Positions 55,016-63,650 of a stretch of DNA of 64,000 nucleotides are shown here, one piece after another. The DNA lies in contig JBKEFM010000002.1 in assembly GCA_046709505.1 (NCBI GenBank), positions 11,212 to 75,211 on the forward strand, given 5' to 3'. The notes beneath the pieces are model-generated. The model made no database searches and had not been told where the DNA came from. It saw only the letters and a program-made list of their open reading frames with translations. Origin of the DNA: Paraglaciecola sp046709505 (GTDB taxonomy: Bacteria > Pseudomonadota > Gammaproteobacteria > Enterobacterales > Alteromonadaceae). A program made the position numbers and the translations under genes. Numbering within the stretch: the stretch's first letter is position 1; every line of letters begins with the position of its first letter.

Positions 55016-55470
55016 AACTTGGGTGAGCATTAATTTTACCTAAATATTACGGCTAAAGGTCGTCTGTTTTTTATAATTAGCGAGGAAATAGTTACGTAAT
55101 TAGCTATTATAGAAGACATTAATACGGACAGGTGACATCTGTCTATAACGCATACAAGCGACAACTTAACGATTAATGAAAATACGGCATATTATCTGCT
55201 TGATTTTGAAGGTTCGATGGATATGCCTGCACATTTAAAAATAAGTCTCTCAGACAATAATTTAACGACCCCTATATGAAACTGGTTGTTGGCGCTAGAT
55301 GCCTGGCAGTGGATGTATTTACGCAAGCATAAAAATAATGCTCTCGGTCGTTATCTAATTGTAACAGTTACCGGACAATAAAATATTTACACACTATAAC
55401 TACATTGGATATCAAAGCTGTACACCAAACGTTGATATCAATTAACCAACACAACATTAAGGACTATATT
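55016..55470. other. Intergenic region before the OmpA-like gene
   Basis: 455 bp. Two short protein-like frames without starts are visible (AYYLLDFEGSMDMPAHL around 55182–55232; LLALDAWQWMYLRK around 55288–55330). They may be remnants of one gene broken by frameshift. Otherwise presumed promoter DNA for the strongly ribosome-bound ompA-like gene. Confidence 0.35.
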
Positions 55471-56586
55471 ATGAAAAAGACCATGACAGCCATGGGTATC
55501 CTACTTGCTTTTACCGGCAGTGCTTTTGCTCAAGCAGCACCTGAAGGCGATAAGTGGGTAGCAGGATTCGCTGAATATTATAAGACGGATAATGGTAAAT
55601 CTGGCTTTCCAACTTATTATGATGATGGTGTTGGTGTGGGTGCCGAAGTTGGTTTTCGTATCGAGCCCCAGTGGGCGGCGAGATTAGAATGGTCAAATCT
55701 TAATATTGATGCACTCCCGGGTGAGTCAGATGAATCTGGCTTTCGCATTGGCATTGATGCCATGTACTTTTTACCTGATGATTTGCTGTATATCTTTGGT
55801 GGTCTAAAACACCTGGATCTGGGTGACAGTCAACGTCTGGCAAACATTGGTTTAGGTAAACATTGGGCCATTAATGATAAATGGCGGGTCATCACTGAAG
55901 TTGCGGCTACCCATGATTTTGGTGAAGCCTACAACGATGTGAGTGCTAAGTTAGGTTTGGCTTACAGCTTTGGTGCAACCTCAACTTCTAGCCCGGCTAC
56001 CCGTGATTCAGATAACGACGGCGTCAGCAATAGCATAGATCAGTGCCCTGGTACTGCCCCAGGCGTTACCGTTGATGCTATGGGTTGTGCTATTGCAGCA
56101 TCAATCACAACACCACTAGACTCAGACAATGATGGCGTGTCAGACGATCGCGACAACTGTGCCAATACTCCCTCATCTGACAAGGTAGATGCAACAGGCT
56201 GTAGCTTGTTTACCGAAGTAGAAGTCGTTGAGACCTTAGAAGTACTCTTTAGCAATAACAGTGCAAAAGTTGACGATTATGACAGTCAAAAATTCATAGA
56301 CTTTGCTGCATTCATGAAACGTTTTCCAACAACTGATACTGTGATTGAAGGTTACTCATCAGCACCGGGTGAAGCAGACTACAACATGTGGCTGTCTGAA
56401 GAGCGTGCTAAAGCGGTACGTACCTTGTTAATCGAACAATACACTATAAATCCTAACCGCATCACAGCTGTTGGATTTGGTGAAACTAAATTATTGGATG
56501 CGCCAACGGCCAAAGAAGCCAACAAAATCAATCGCCGCATCGTAGCAAAAGTAGCGGCTTCCAAACGTGAAAAAGTAACTAAGTAA
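55471..56586 (+). CDS. OmpA family outer-membrane protein with TSP3 calcium repeats
   Basis: 371 residues from ATG 55471 (AAGGA ribosome-binding site). Signal peptide cut after GSAFA. An eight-stranded beta-barrel domain (about 25–175) precedes two thrombospondin type-3 repeats (DSDNDGVSNSIDQCPGT and DSDNDGVSDDRDNCANT), which bind calcium, and an OmpA C-terminal peptidoglycan-binding domain (VLFSNNSAKVDDY … GYSSAPGEADYN … LSEERAKAVRTLL). An abundant structural porin-like protein linking outer membrane to wall. Followed by a strong terminator. Confidence 0.92.
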   Translation: MKKTMTAMGILLAFTGSAFAQAAPEGDKWVAGFAEYYKTDNGKSGFPTYYDDGVGVGAEVGFRIEPQWAARLEWSNLNIDALPGESDESGFRIGIDAMYFLPDDLLYIFGGLKHLDLGDSQRLANIGLGKHWAINDKWRVITEVAATHDFGEAYNDVSAKLGLAYSFGATSTSSPATRDSDNDGVSNSIDQCPGTAPGVTVDAMGCAIAASITTPLDSDNDGVSDDRDNCANTPSSDKVDATGCSLFTEVEVVETLEVLFSNNSAKVDDYDSQKFIDFAAFMKRFPTTDTVIEGYSSAPGEADYNMWLSEERAKAVRTLLIEQYTINPNRITAVGFGETKLLDAPTAKEANKINRRIVAKVAASKREKVTK

Positions 56587-56609
56587 TCCTTACTTACCCA
56601 GCATAATTA

Positions 56610-56643
56610 AAAAAGGGAGATGCTATGCATCTCCCTTTTTTTA
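56610..56643. terminator. Bidirectional terminator between the OmpA-like gene and dnaB
   Basis: AAAAAGGGAGATGC (56610–56623) pairs perfectly with GCATCTCCCTTTTT (56627–56640), with a 3-nt loop and A/T runs both sides. Confidence 0.9.
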
Positions 56644-56656
56644 TCTCACACACAAA

Positions 56657-58048
56657 CTAATAGTCATCGCTTATTTCAGGCCCTACGTAATTATCAAAAC
56701 GTGAAAATTGCCCCTGGAATGTCAAACGTGTGGTACCTATGGGGCCATTACGCTGTTTACCAATAATAATTTCCGCTATGCCTTTCTCCGTGCTGGCTTC
56801 GTTATATACTTCGTCTCTATAAATAAACATGATCAAATCCGCATCTTGCTCGATAGAGCCAGATTCACGTAGGTCAGAGTTAATGGGCCGTTTGTCGGAA
56901 CGTTGCTCCAATCCTCGATTTAGCTGAGACAAGGCCACTACAGGTACTTCCAGCTCTTTTGCTAATGATTTCAACGAGCGGGAAATTTCAGCGATTTCCA
57001 GATTCCGGTTATCACTCAAGCCAGGTACCTGCATTAACTGCAAGTAATCAATCATGATCAAACTAATACCGCCCTTCTCCCTCGCAAGCTTACGGGCCCG
57101 TGAGCGCACTTCCATAGGCGTCAAACCGGAAGAGTCATCAACATACAGGTTATCTTTATCTTTGAGCATCGCCATAGTGTTAGACATACGCGCCCAATCT
57201 TCATCATCAAGTTGCGCAGTCCGAATTTTAGTTTGATCTACCCTGCTAAGCGAAGCGAGCATCCGCATCATGATCTGTTCCGAGGGCATTTCTAAACTAA
57301 ACACTAATACGGGCTTTTCTTCTAACAACATAGCGTTCTCACACAAATTCATCGCAAAGGTTGTTTTACCCATCGATGGACGCGCTGCCACTATGATCAA
57401 ATCAGATTGTTGCAGACCACTGGTTTTTTTATCAAGATCCGTATAACCGGTAGAAACCCCTGTGACTTCTTTATTACTTTTTACTAAGGCTTCCAGGCGG
57501 TCGATGGTCTTGCTCAGTACCATCTCTACACTACGTGGACCTTCGTTTTTACCCGTGCGTTTTTCGGCTATTTCAAAAACCCGACTTTCTGCCATATCGA
57601 GAATTTCGCCGCTATTCCTGCCTTCGGGGTTATAACCCACATCGGCTATCTCATGTGCGACGCCAATCAGTTCTCGCGTAACAGCTCGTTCTTTAATGAT
57701 ATGTGCATAAGCCGTTACGTTAGCTGCGCTAGGGGTGTTTTTTGCCAATTCGCCCAGATATGCGAAGCCACCGGCTGCTTCTAGCTCATCGAGATTCTCC
57801 AGGTTTTCCGACACAGTGATCAGATCAACCGGCTGGTTGTTTTTTAACAGCCGCAGGATGGCGCGATAGATCGTTTGATGAGAGCGATTATAGAAATCAT
57901 CTTCGACTACCACTTCCGCTACCTTGTCCCAAGAATCCGGTGAGATCAGCATACTGCCAAGCACAGACTGCTCCGCCTCAATCGAATGGGGTGGGATCTT
58001 TAATTTTTCGACTTTACGGTCAGAATTTTTTTGCGGGACGATTTTCAC
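56657..58048 (-). CDS. dnaB: Replicative DNA helicase
   Basis: 463 residues. The N-terminal helical domain (PPHSIEAEQSVLGSMLISPD) binds DnaG. The RecA-like C-terminal domain has Walker A ARPSMGKTTFA, Walker B SLIMIDYLQLM, ALSQLNRGLEQR and DLRESGSIEQDADLIMFIYR. The hexameric 5'-3' helicase of the replication fork. No intein is seen. Converges with the OmpA-like gene. Confidence 0.96.
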   Translation of the reverse strand: MKIVPQKNSDRKVEKLKIPPHSIEAEQSVLGSMLISPDSWDKVAEVVVEDDFYNRSHQTIYRAILRLLKNNQPVDLITVSENLENLDELEAAGGFAYLGELAKNTPSAANVTAYAHIIKERAVTRELIGVAHEIADVGYNPEGRNSGEILDMAESRVFEIAEKRTGKNEGPRSVEMVLSKTIDRLEALVKSNKEVTGVSTGYTDLDKKTSGLQQSDLIIVAARPSMGKTTFAMNLCENAMLLEEKPVLVFSLEMPSEQIMMRMLASLSRVDQTKIRTAQLDDEDWARMSNTMAMLKDKDNLYVDDSSGLTPMEVRSRARKLAREKGGISLIMIDYLQLMQVPGLSDNRNLEIAEISRSLKSLAKELEVPVVALSQLNRGLEQRSDKRPINSDLRESGSIEQDADLIMFIYRDEVYNEASTEKGIAEIIIGKQRNGPIGTTRLTFQGQFSRFDNYVGPEISDDY

Positions 58049-58137
58049 AGATAGAGCACATTTATCCTCAAATACAGATTACTATTATGGGGCAAAAGTA
58101 GTTAATTAGTAAAGGTCTCTGTTAGGTAAAGCCGCTG

Positions 58138-59976
58138 TTATTCACCGTCAGAATAGGCTGTAACCGCCGCTATAAATTGACTACCATAACGTTCCAATTT
58201 AGTCTGGCCTACGCCATTGACCTGTAAAAACTCCTTTGCAGATTGGGGCAGTTTGTTGGCCATTTCAGCCAAGGTAGCATCACTGAATACCACAAAGGGT
58301 GGAACATCTTCTTGCTGGGCGATGTTCTTACGCAGATGTTTGAGTTTGGCAAACAATACCCTGTCGTAAGTCAACTCCTGGCGTTTGGATTTTTTACCTG
58401 AGTCAATACTCAGGCGCGGTATCGCCAACGTTAAGCTCTGGCCGCCACTTAACAGAGGCCTGGCTGCCTCGGTCAGCTTTAATACTGCGTTTTGGGTAAT
58501 ATCGATGCGCAACAGACCCTGATGAATAAGCTGATTGATAATATTGTGCCAATAAGCATCCGATTGTTCTTTGCCTATACCAAAGGTGCTCAGGGCATCC
58601 TGGCTTTGCTCGATAATGCGTTTTAATTTCTTGCCCCTTAACACATCTATAACGTATTGACTGGCTGCGGTTTGTTGCAAACGATAGATACAGGACAATA
58701 CTTTTTGTCCATCTATGGTGCCATCAAAGCGTTTAGGCGGATCCAGACAAATATCGCAGTTGCCACAGTGCTCGGCTGAATATTCAGAAAAATAGTTAAG
58801 CAACACCTGGCGCCGGCAGGTCTGGGCTTCGGCAAACGCTTCCATAGCGGCAAATTTTTGCAATTCGATATCCAGCCGCGCTGGGTTGTCACCCATGCCT
58901 ATCCATTGGCGGATCCTGACCGCATCTTTTTCATCAAACAATAACAACGCCTCAGCGGGCATACCGTCGCGACCGGCTCGGCCGGTTTCCTGATAATACC
59001 CCTCAATACTGCGAGGTAGATCAAAATGCACCACAAAACGTACGTTGGACTTATTAATACCCATTCCAAATGCCACTGTCGCTACTATGACATCGATATT
59101 ATCCTGAATAAAATCACGTTGAATTTTATCCCTTATGGGCCCTTCCAGGCCGGCATGGTAACCGGCGCAGCTCACACCTTGTCTTGCCAGAGTCAGGCTC
59201 AGTTCATCTACTTTTTTGCGACTGTTACAATAGATGATACCGCTGCCCTCTTGCTGGCGTACGTATTGGATCACCTGGTCTGTGGCTTTATATTTAATTA
59301 GCTGGTTATAACGGATATTGGGTCTATCGAAACTGCCTTTAAAAATAAAAGGATCCTGCAAGTCAAGCTGTTGCAAAATATCACTGCGGGTGGTCAAATC
59401 TGCAGTCGCTGTCAATCCCACCATTGGCACATGGCTAAAATGCTGTTTGAGCTGGCCAAGCTGTCGATATTCTTTGCGAAAATCATGCCCCCAATGGGAC
59501 ACACAATGGGCCTCATCCACAGCAAACAAGCTGATGGGTAACGTTTGTAAGCGCTGAATAAAGTCGAATTGCAACAAACGCTCTGGGGCCACATAAATCA
59601 GTTTATATTTTCCGTCTTGCATACCACGATATACGTTGTGTATTTCCTGTGGACTGAGGTTCGAATTGATATAAGCAGCACTGACGCCAGAGGCCACCAG
59701 CGCATCAACCTGATCTTTCATCAATGCGATAAGCGGAGAGACTACTATAGCCAAACCTTCCTGGACCAAAGCCGGAATTTGATAACACAGAGATTTCCCT
59801 CCGCCAGTGGGAAGCAAAATCAGGCAGTCCCTGCCATTGAGAATGTGGCTGATGGCTTCTTCCTGTCCGTCGCGAAAGGCAGTGTAACCAAAGGTCGTTT
59901 CTAACACCTGATAGGCTTGCTGGATGGGATCGACTTTAACAGTGGCATATGTGGCAAGAGGGTTAAGATCGGACAA
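58138..59976 (-). CDS. recQ: ATP-dependent DNA helicase RecQ
   Basis: 612 residues. SF2 3'-5' helicase of the RecF pathway. Walker A LPTGGGKSLCYQ, DEAH box FAVDEAHCVSHWGHDFR, motif VI QETGRAGRDGMP, a zinc-binding RQC domain (CRRQVLLNYFSE … CGNCDICLDPP) and a C-terminal HRDC domain (LPQSAKEFLQVNGVGQTKLE). The decayed thioesterase at 60.1 kb is divergent from it, recalling the yigI–pldA–recQ neighbourhood of enterobacteria. Confidence 0.95.
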   Translation of the reverse strand: MSDLNPLATYATVKVDPIQQAYQVLETTFGYTAFRDGQEEAISHILNGRDCLILLPTGGGKSLCYQIPALVQEGLAIVVSPLIALMKDQVDALVASGVSAAYINSNLSPQEIHNVYRGMQDGKYKLIYVAPERLLQFDFIQRLQTLPISLFAVDEAHCVSHWGHDFRKEYRQLGQLKQHFSHVPMVGLTATADLTTRSDILQQLDLQDPFIFKGSFDRPNIRYNQLIKYKATDQVIQYVRQQEGSGIIYCNSRKKVDELSLTLARQGVSCAGYHAGLEGPIRDKIQRDFIQDNIDVIVATVAFGMGINKSNVRFVVHFDLPRSIEGYYQETGRAGRDGMPAEALLLFDEKDAVRIRQWIGMGDNPARLDIELQKFAAMEAFAEAQTCRRQVLLNYFSEYSAEHCGNCDICLDPPKRFDGTIDGQKVLSCIYRLQQTAASQYVIDVLRGKKLKRIIEQSQDALSTFGIGKEQSDAYWHNIINQLIHQGLLRIDITQNAVLKLTEAARPLLSGGQSLTLAIPRLSIDSGKKSKRQELTYDRVLFAKLKHLRKNIAQQEDVPPFVVFSDATLAEMANKLPQSAKEFLQVNGVGQTKLERYGSQFIAAVTAYSDGE

Positions 59977-60097
59977 AAAATTGCAGCTCCGGGCAGTTAG
60001 CAGTGGTCCATAGTTTACGTGTTTTTACGTGTGTATTCACTTGCCAAGGCCGAATAAATTCGCCACATTAGACTGACAAGAATAAAAAAGTACTTTT

Positions 60098-60566
60098 ATG
60101 GCTAACCGGGCTCACAACAACTCACCCAACATGCGACCCCACTTTTCAGCCAATACATACCCTTTAATCAATTGCTCGGTCTGCAGATCCACCAACCAAG
60201 TAAAGACAAGGCGGTGATCCGCTGCCCTGGGACGATAAACTTATGGGCAATCCCATCCATAAAATTCTGCACGGAGGGGTAATCGCGGCTATTTTATATA
60301 CAGTAGGTGGCCTGATGGCGGTTATTTATGCCGTTAAAGATATAGCAAATCTGAGTATTGAGGACTTTCAACGAAAGCTGCCAAATGTGAGTACCATCGA
60401 TATGCCGGTGGATTATTTACGCCCAGGTAAGGGCAAAGCATTTATCGCCATCGCAAAGATAAAAAGACGCGGTGTGCCGCGCACGACCATTATGGATGCT
60501 GAGCTGGACCCAAGCCACAGGGATGGTCCAGCCGTTAATGTTAGCTCCACAGCAGCGCCCCGCTGA
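60098..60566 (+). pseudogene. Hotdog-fold thioesterase (PaaI/YigI-like), multiply frameshifted
   Basis: Thioesterase-like sequence is spread over three frames. A start-like ATG at 60098 is out of frame with the next part (from about 60118: QLTQHATPLFSQYIPFNQLL then GLQIHQPSKDKAVIRCP), which is followed after another one-base shift near 60228 by DDKLMGNPIHKILHGGVIAA, the hotdog NxxxxLHGGV motif, and VDYLRPGKGKAFIAIAKI. The last 25 residues look aberrant. At least two frameshifts mean no functional protein. Its place beside recQ recalls yigI. Confidence 0.7.
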
Positions 60567-60903
60567 ACGACGAACCCTCGGATGGCTCGACTGGAACGCA
60601 GCGACCACAATGGCTAAACAGCAAACATGTTCGAAATGACGTAACAAGAAATAGCCGTTATGTAAGTGATTTTTTAATGAAAAAAATCAGGGAGGAAAAT
60701 ACCTAAGCCTCTGGTAGGAAAATGTGAATTTTTTACTTCATGCTTCTCTTAGGAGTTTTGCTTGATCTTAATCAATATACTGCCCCGCAAAACAGCTTAA
60801 ATAATAGCCTCCCATTGTGGTCATTCATACATAAGCCATTTGTGTTTATGTATATATATGTGTAATCAAGTCAATCTTAGCGACTTATAAAAGGACGAGT
60901 ATC
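60567..60903. other. Promoter region of the small heat-shock gene
   Basis: 337 bp without a supported ORF. It contains the sigma-32-like promoter listed separately. Confidence 0.5.
60761..60788 (+). promoter_or_regulatory. Sigma-32-type promoter candidate for hsp20
   Basis: CTTGAT (60761–60766) and CCCCGC (60783–60788), 16 bp apart, close to the heat-shock consensus CTTGAA–N13–17–CCCCAT. It lies about 115 bp before the hsp20 start, fitting heat induction. Confidence 0.5.
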
Positions 60904-61401
60904 ATGTCAAATGTTTCTATATCAAAACATTCAAACAACGGCAAAAACAAAGGTATTGCTCCATTAGCCGTGAACTTACCTTATATCGACGACTTTTTCG
61001 ATAAGTTTGCTGGCAGCTGGCCATTTATGCGCCCTGGCTCTCCAACCTTGGAATCTACCGATATGGGCCTTGCCCCTAAAGTCGACATTGTTGAAGATGA
61101 CCAATCCTACACTTTATCTGCTGAGCTTCCCGGGCTGGACCTGGATAATATTAATCTGGACTTGTCTGATGGTATTTTAACCTTAAGCGGTGAGAAAAAG
61201 ACCAAAAAAGAAGAAGACAAGAATGGTAATTACCACCTGGCCGAACGCAGCTATGGATATTTTAAGCGTAGCTTTTCACTGCCCCCCAGTGTAGAAGAGG
61301 ATAAAATCAGCGCAGACTTCAAAAAAGGTGTCTTGCATGTTTCCATGCCCAAGTCGGAAAAGGCGCAACAGAACCAGCGTAAAATACAGATTAAAGAATA
61401 G
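60904..61401 (+). CDS. Small heat-shock protein, Hsp20 family
   Basis: 165 residues, with AAAGGACGAG as ribosome-binding site. The alpha-crystallin domain covers about 55–150 (PKVDIVEDDQSYTLSAELPG, ILTLSGEKKTKKEEDKNG, ERSYGYFKRSFSLPPSV), ending in FKKGVLHVSMPKSEKAQ and a short KIQIKE tail (IxI anchor). A cytosolic ATP-independent holdase that keeps unfolded proteins soluble. It is nearer the class A Hsp18/20 type than IbpA. Stands alone behind a probable sigma-32 promoter. Confidence 0.93.
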   Translation: MSNVSISKHSNNGKNKGIAPLAVNLPYIDDFFDKFAGSWPFMRPGSPTLESTDMGLAPKVDIVEDDQSYTLSAELPGLDLDNINLDLSDGILTLSGEKKTKKEEDKNGNYHLAERSYGYFKRSFSLPPSVEEDKISADFKKGVLHVSMPKSEKAQQNQRKIQIKE

Positions 61402-61438
61402 GTGTTGCGGTATATTAAGCATCACGTCTTGCTAGATG

Positions 61439-61565
61439 TATACCCGTCTCCCTTGAAGCTGCAGCATTATTAGCTGCTACACTCACCCTAATCACTTAGT
61501 AAAGCTAATCTCATGGGGCTGAGCTCTTTTGCCGCCTAACTGCAACGTCAATGGCTTTGGGTATA
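61439..61565 (+). repeat. Dispersed repeat family B, full copy with intact inverted ends
   Basis: 127 bp, begins TATACCCGTCTCCCTTGAAG and ends GCTTTGGGTATA, so the ends TATACCC/GGGTATA are perfectly inverted. It matches the minus strand of 51407–51534 along its length and the ends of 16438–16499. Non-coding. Confidence 0.82.
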
Positions 61566-62368
61566 TAATCAATGGGCAATAGAGCTGGCGAAGGTCGCTC
61601 ACCGGACATTTGTCACACCCTTAGGGGGGTACAAAACGTATCGATTGGAAAATGAGCATTGACTTATCCCGCCCACTTGTAGCGTTAACGAGCCAGCATG
61701 ATCCACGACGGTTTGTTGACTCATCTGCAATGACAGCAGATAAGTCCACACAGCAGCTGAGCAATCAGAACTCAGCTTAGATGCCTAAGATATAGGAGGC
61801 TTGCTTGCTGATGCAATCAAACTGCCACAGATTAGTGATAAAAATCCTTTGGATTACAGCATAACTCTGCCAGGGTTATTAGATGATATCGAATACACTT
61901 TACATGCTTTTTTGAAACACAATAGTTTAGCGTATGACGCAGAACATCGTCTGGCATTTCGTGAATTGGCGCTCGCCATTGGTTTACAGGCCATCAGCGA
62001 TGCAACAGCATATTAAGCAAAACCCTGCACCTTTTACTCACAAGAGTGAATTGCGTGGCTTATTAATAATAACTAGCTGTATTTGAGCCAATCCATCACC
62101 GTATTGAAAGCTTCTGGTTGACCCTCCAGCACCAGAAGTCTAATAGCTGACTTGGTCACAGCGATATTAATAACGTAATGCTGGCCACTAGTTTACTGCC
62201 CGATGGTTATTTATCATTATCCCAAGCTGGGCAGCCGACCTAAGGCCATCAGTTACAAGATTATATGGGTGGAGTGAATAAGAGAAGATCAACATAAAAA
62301 AAGAGCCTTACCCTGAGGCCCAACTGCGAACCGACTTCATCGCCAATGTCAGGATTTAAAACGGGTCA
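61566..62368. other. Decayed region with several protein-like fragments
   Basis: Fragments without recognised family: a 42-codon plus-strand frame from ATG 61653 (MSIDLSRPLVALTSQHDPRR…); a 71-codon frame from TTG 61801 after a strong AGGAGG, ending 62016 (DKNPLDYSITLPGLLDDIEY … AFRELALAIGLQAI); a further plus-strand stretch near 62001–62090 (HIKQNPAPFTHKSELRGLL); and an unstarted minus-strand frame ending near 62078 (SAIRLLVLEGQPEAFNTVMD). They look like pieces of two decayed genes. The 61801–62016 frame is the only one that might still be expressed. Confidence 0.35.
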
Positions 62369-62794
62369 CTATAGATACAGTATATCCTTGCGAGTCTTGG
62401 CCAATATTGCCAACACTTTATTTTGCTGTGGATGAGGGATATCCGCTTTAGTCATAGCATTGATAAACAAATCCACACCGCGGTTAAAATCAGCCTCTGA
62501 AATATTCATGCCCCCGTGTACCTGCTCCATCGTATCCCCGCTATACTCGCAAGGTCCACCAGTCAACTGGCACAGATGTTCAACCAGTTTCTCATGGAAT
62601 CGCTCAACATCTGAATCCTTAAAGTATGCAAATATGGCCACATCAAATTCAATCTCACGAATAAAATTGTCGACCACTTGCTCGACTTTTACCTGGCCCC
62701 CTAACTGGCGATACAGACTATCATTGGAAGTGTTACTGCAGGCAACTAAGCTCATAAAAATAAGCGCCAAAAGAGTGAGTAATTGAGGTTTCAT
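62369..62794 (-). CDS. Group 1 truncated haemoglobin, secreted lipoprotein
   Basis: 141 residues from ATG 62794 (an upstream in-frame extension overlaps DUF3034). The signal peptide ends in a lipobox LVAC (Cys19), so the globin is anchored to a membrane outside the cytosol. The 2/2 globin fold follows: SLYRQLGGQVKVEQVVDNFI, HLCQLTGGPCEYSG, and TMEQVHGGMNISEADFNRGV with the probable proximal haem ligand His93. The usual B10 tyrosine position appears to be Ile45. Likely binds haem for oxygen, NO or electron chemistry in the periplasm. Starts five bases after the DUF3034 stop. Confidence 0.85.
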   Translation of the reverse strand: MKPQLLTLLALIFMSLVACSNTSNDSLYRQLGGQVKVEQVVDNFIREIEFDVAIFAYFKDSDVERFHEKLVEHLCQLTGGPCEYSGDTMEQVHGGMNISEADFNRGVDLFINAMTKADIPHPQQNKVLAILAKTRKDILYL

Positions 62795-62798
62795 CTTA

Positions 62799-63650
62799 TC
62801 ACCAAAGTTGTCCACTGAGTGAAAGGTACAGGCCATCCTGGCCATCAGCACCGGCAATTTTACCTAAATTTGCCCAGGCCAGGGTGACACTGAACGCTTT
62901 GTTTGGCATATAGCTGACGAATATGTCTCGCCAGTCATCTTCGCCAAGCCCCAAATTATCAGGTTTTTGGCGATATTCTATGCCTATCGCTACATAACGA
63001 GACAACAAAATGCCTGCGGACACTTCCAGCATAACCTGGTAAGAGTTGTTTTCCAGGCCTCCATAACCCAACAATCCCATTTCGTTGGCTTTAGTCGCGC
63101 GAGCCGTTACATTCCAAAGTGCATTGTAGCCCCCCACGGCTCCCAAGTGTACTTTGGTTGCCGCCAGATAAAAGTCTGTGCCGCTGGCGGTTTTAACCGC
63201 TCCCACAGCGCTAGCAATGGCTTGGTCAGTAAGTTGTTTGTGTTGTAATCCGAAGCTAATTTGTGGCCAATGGGAATAGACCACATCGCCATAAAGTCGA
63301 TACTTGGCGCCATAAATATTTTGTTTGATCGATACACCTGCGTCTTTTAAATCAAAGCGCTGCTGAGCAACACTTAACTCTAGGCGATCATAAAAGGAAG
63401 CGCTGATCCCCAACACATTGAGTCGATAGTCATCCACATCCACGTTGGTGACCACTGCGCTCACTGACATTTGGTCGCGACTGTCATAGCCTGATAACGT
63501 TGCCCAAGGCACGAGTCCACCTCCACCACTTCCTTCAAGCTGGACTAGACCTGCTGTGCCTATCAATTTACCGTCTTGGGCAAACGTTAACGGGGCGCTG
63601 CTCAATAGAGTCAAGACTAGCCAGTAGTAAAACCATCTTAGATTAGGCAT
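62799..63650 (-). CDS. DUF3034 family outer-membrane protein
   Basis: 283 residues from ATG 63650, whose A overlaps the EAL gene's stop (TAATG). The signal peptide ends around PLTFA; then DGKLIGTAGLVQLEGSGGGG, a DUF3034 hallmark, and alternating amphipathic strands ending in LYLSLSGQLW, typical of a beta-barrel C-terminus. Function unknown. Middle gene of EAL–DUF3034–globin, tightly spaced on both sides. Confidence 0.85.
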   Translation of the reverse strand: MPNLRWFYYWLVLTLLSSAPLTFAQDGKLIGTAGLVQLEGSGGGGLVPWATLSGYDSRDQMSVSAVVTNVDVDDYRLNVLGISASFYDRLELSVAQQRFDLKDAGVSIKQNIYGAKYRLYGDVVYSHWPQISFGLQHKQLTDQAIASAVGAVKTASGTDFYLAATKVHLGAVGGYNALWNVTARATKANEMGLLGYGGLENNSYQVMLEVSAGILLSRYVAIGIEYRQKPDNLGLGEDDWRDIFVSYMPNKAFSVTLAWANLGKIAGADGQDGLYLSLSGQLW

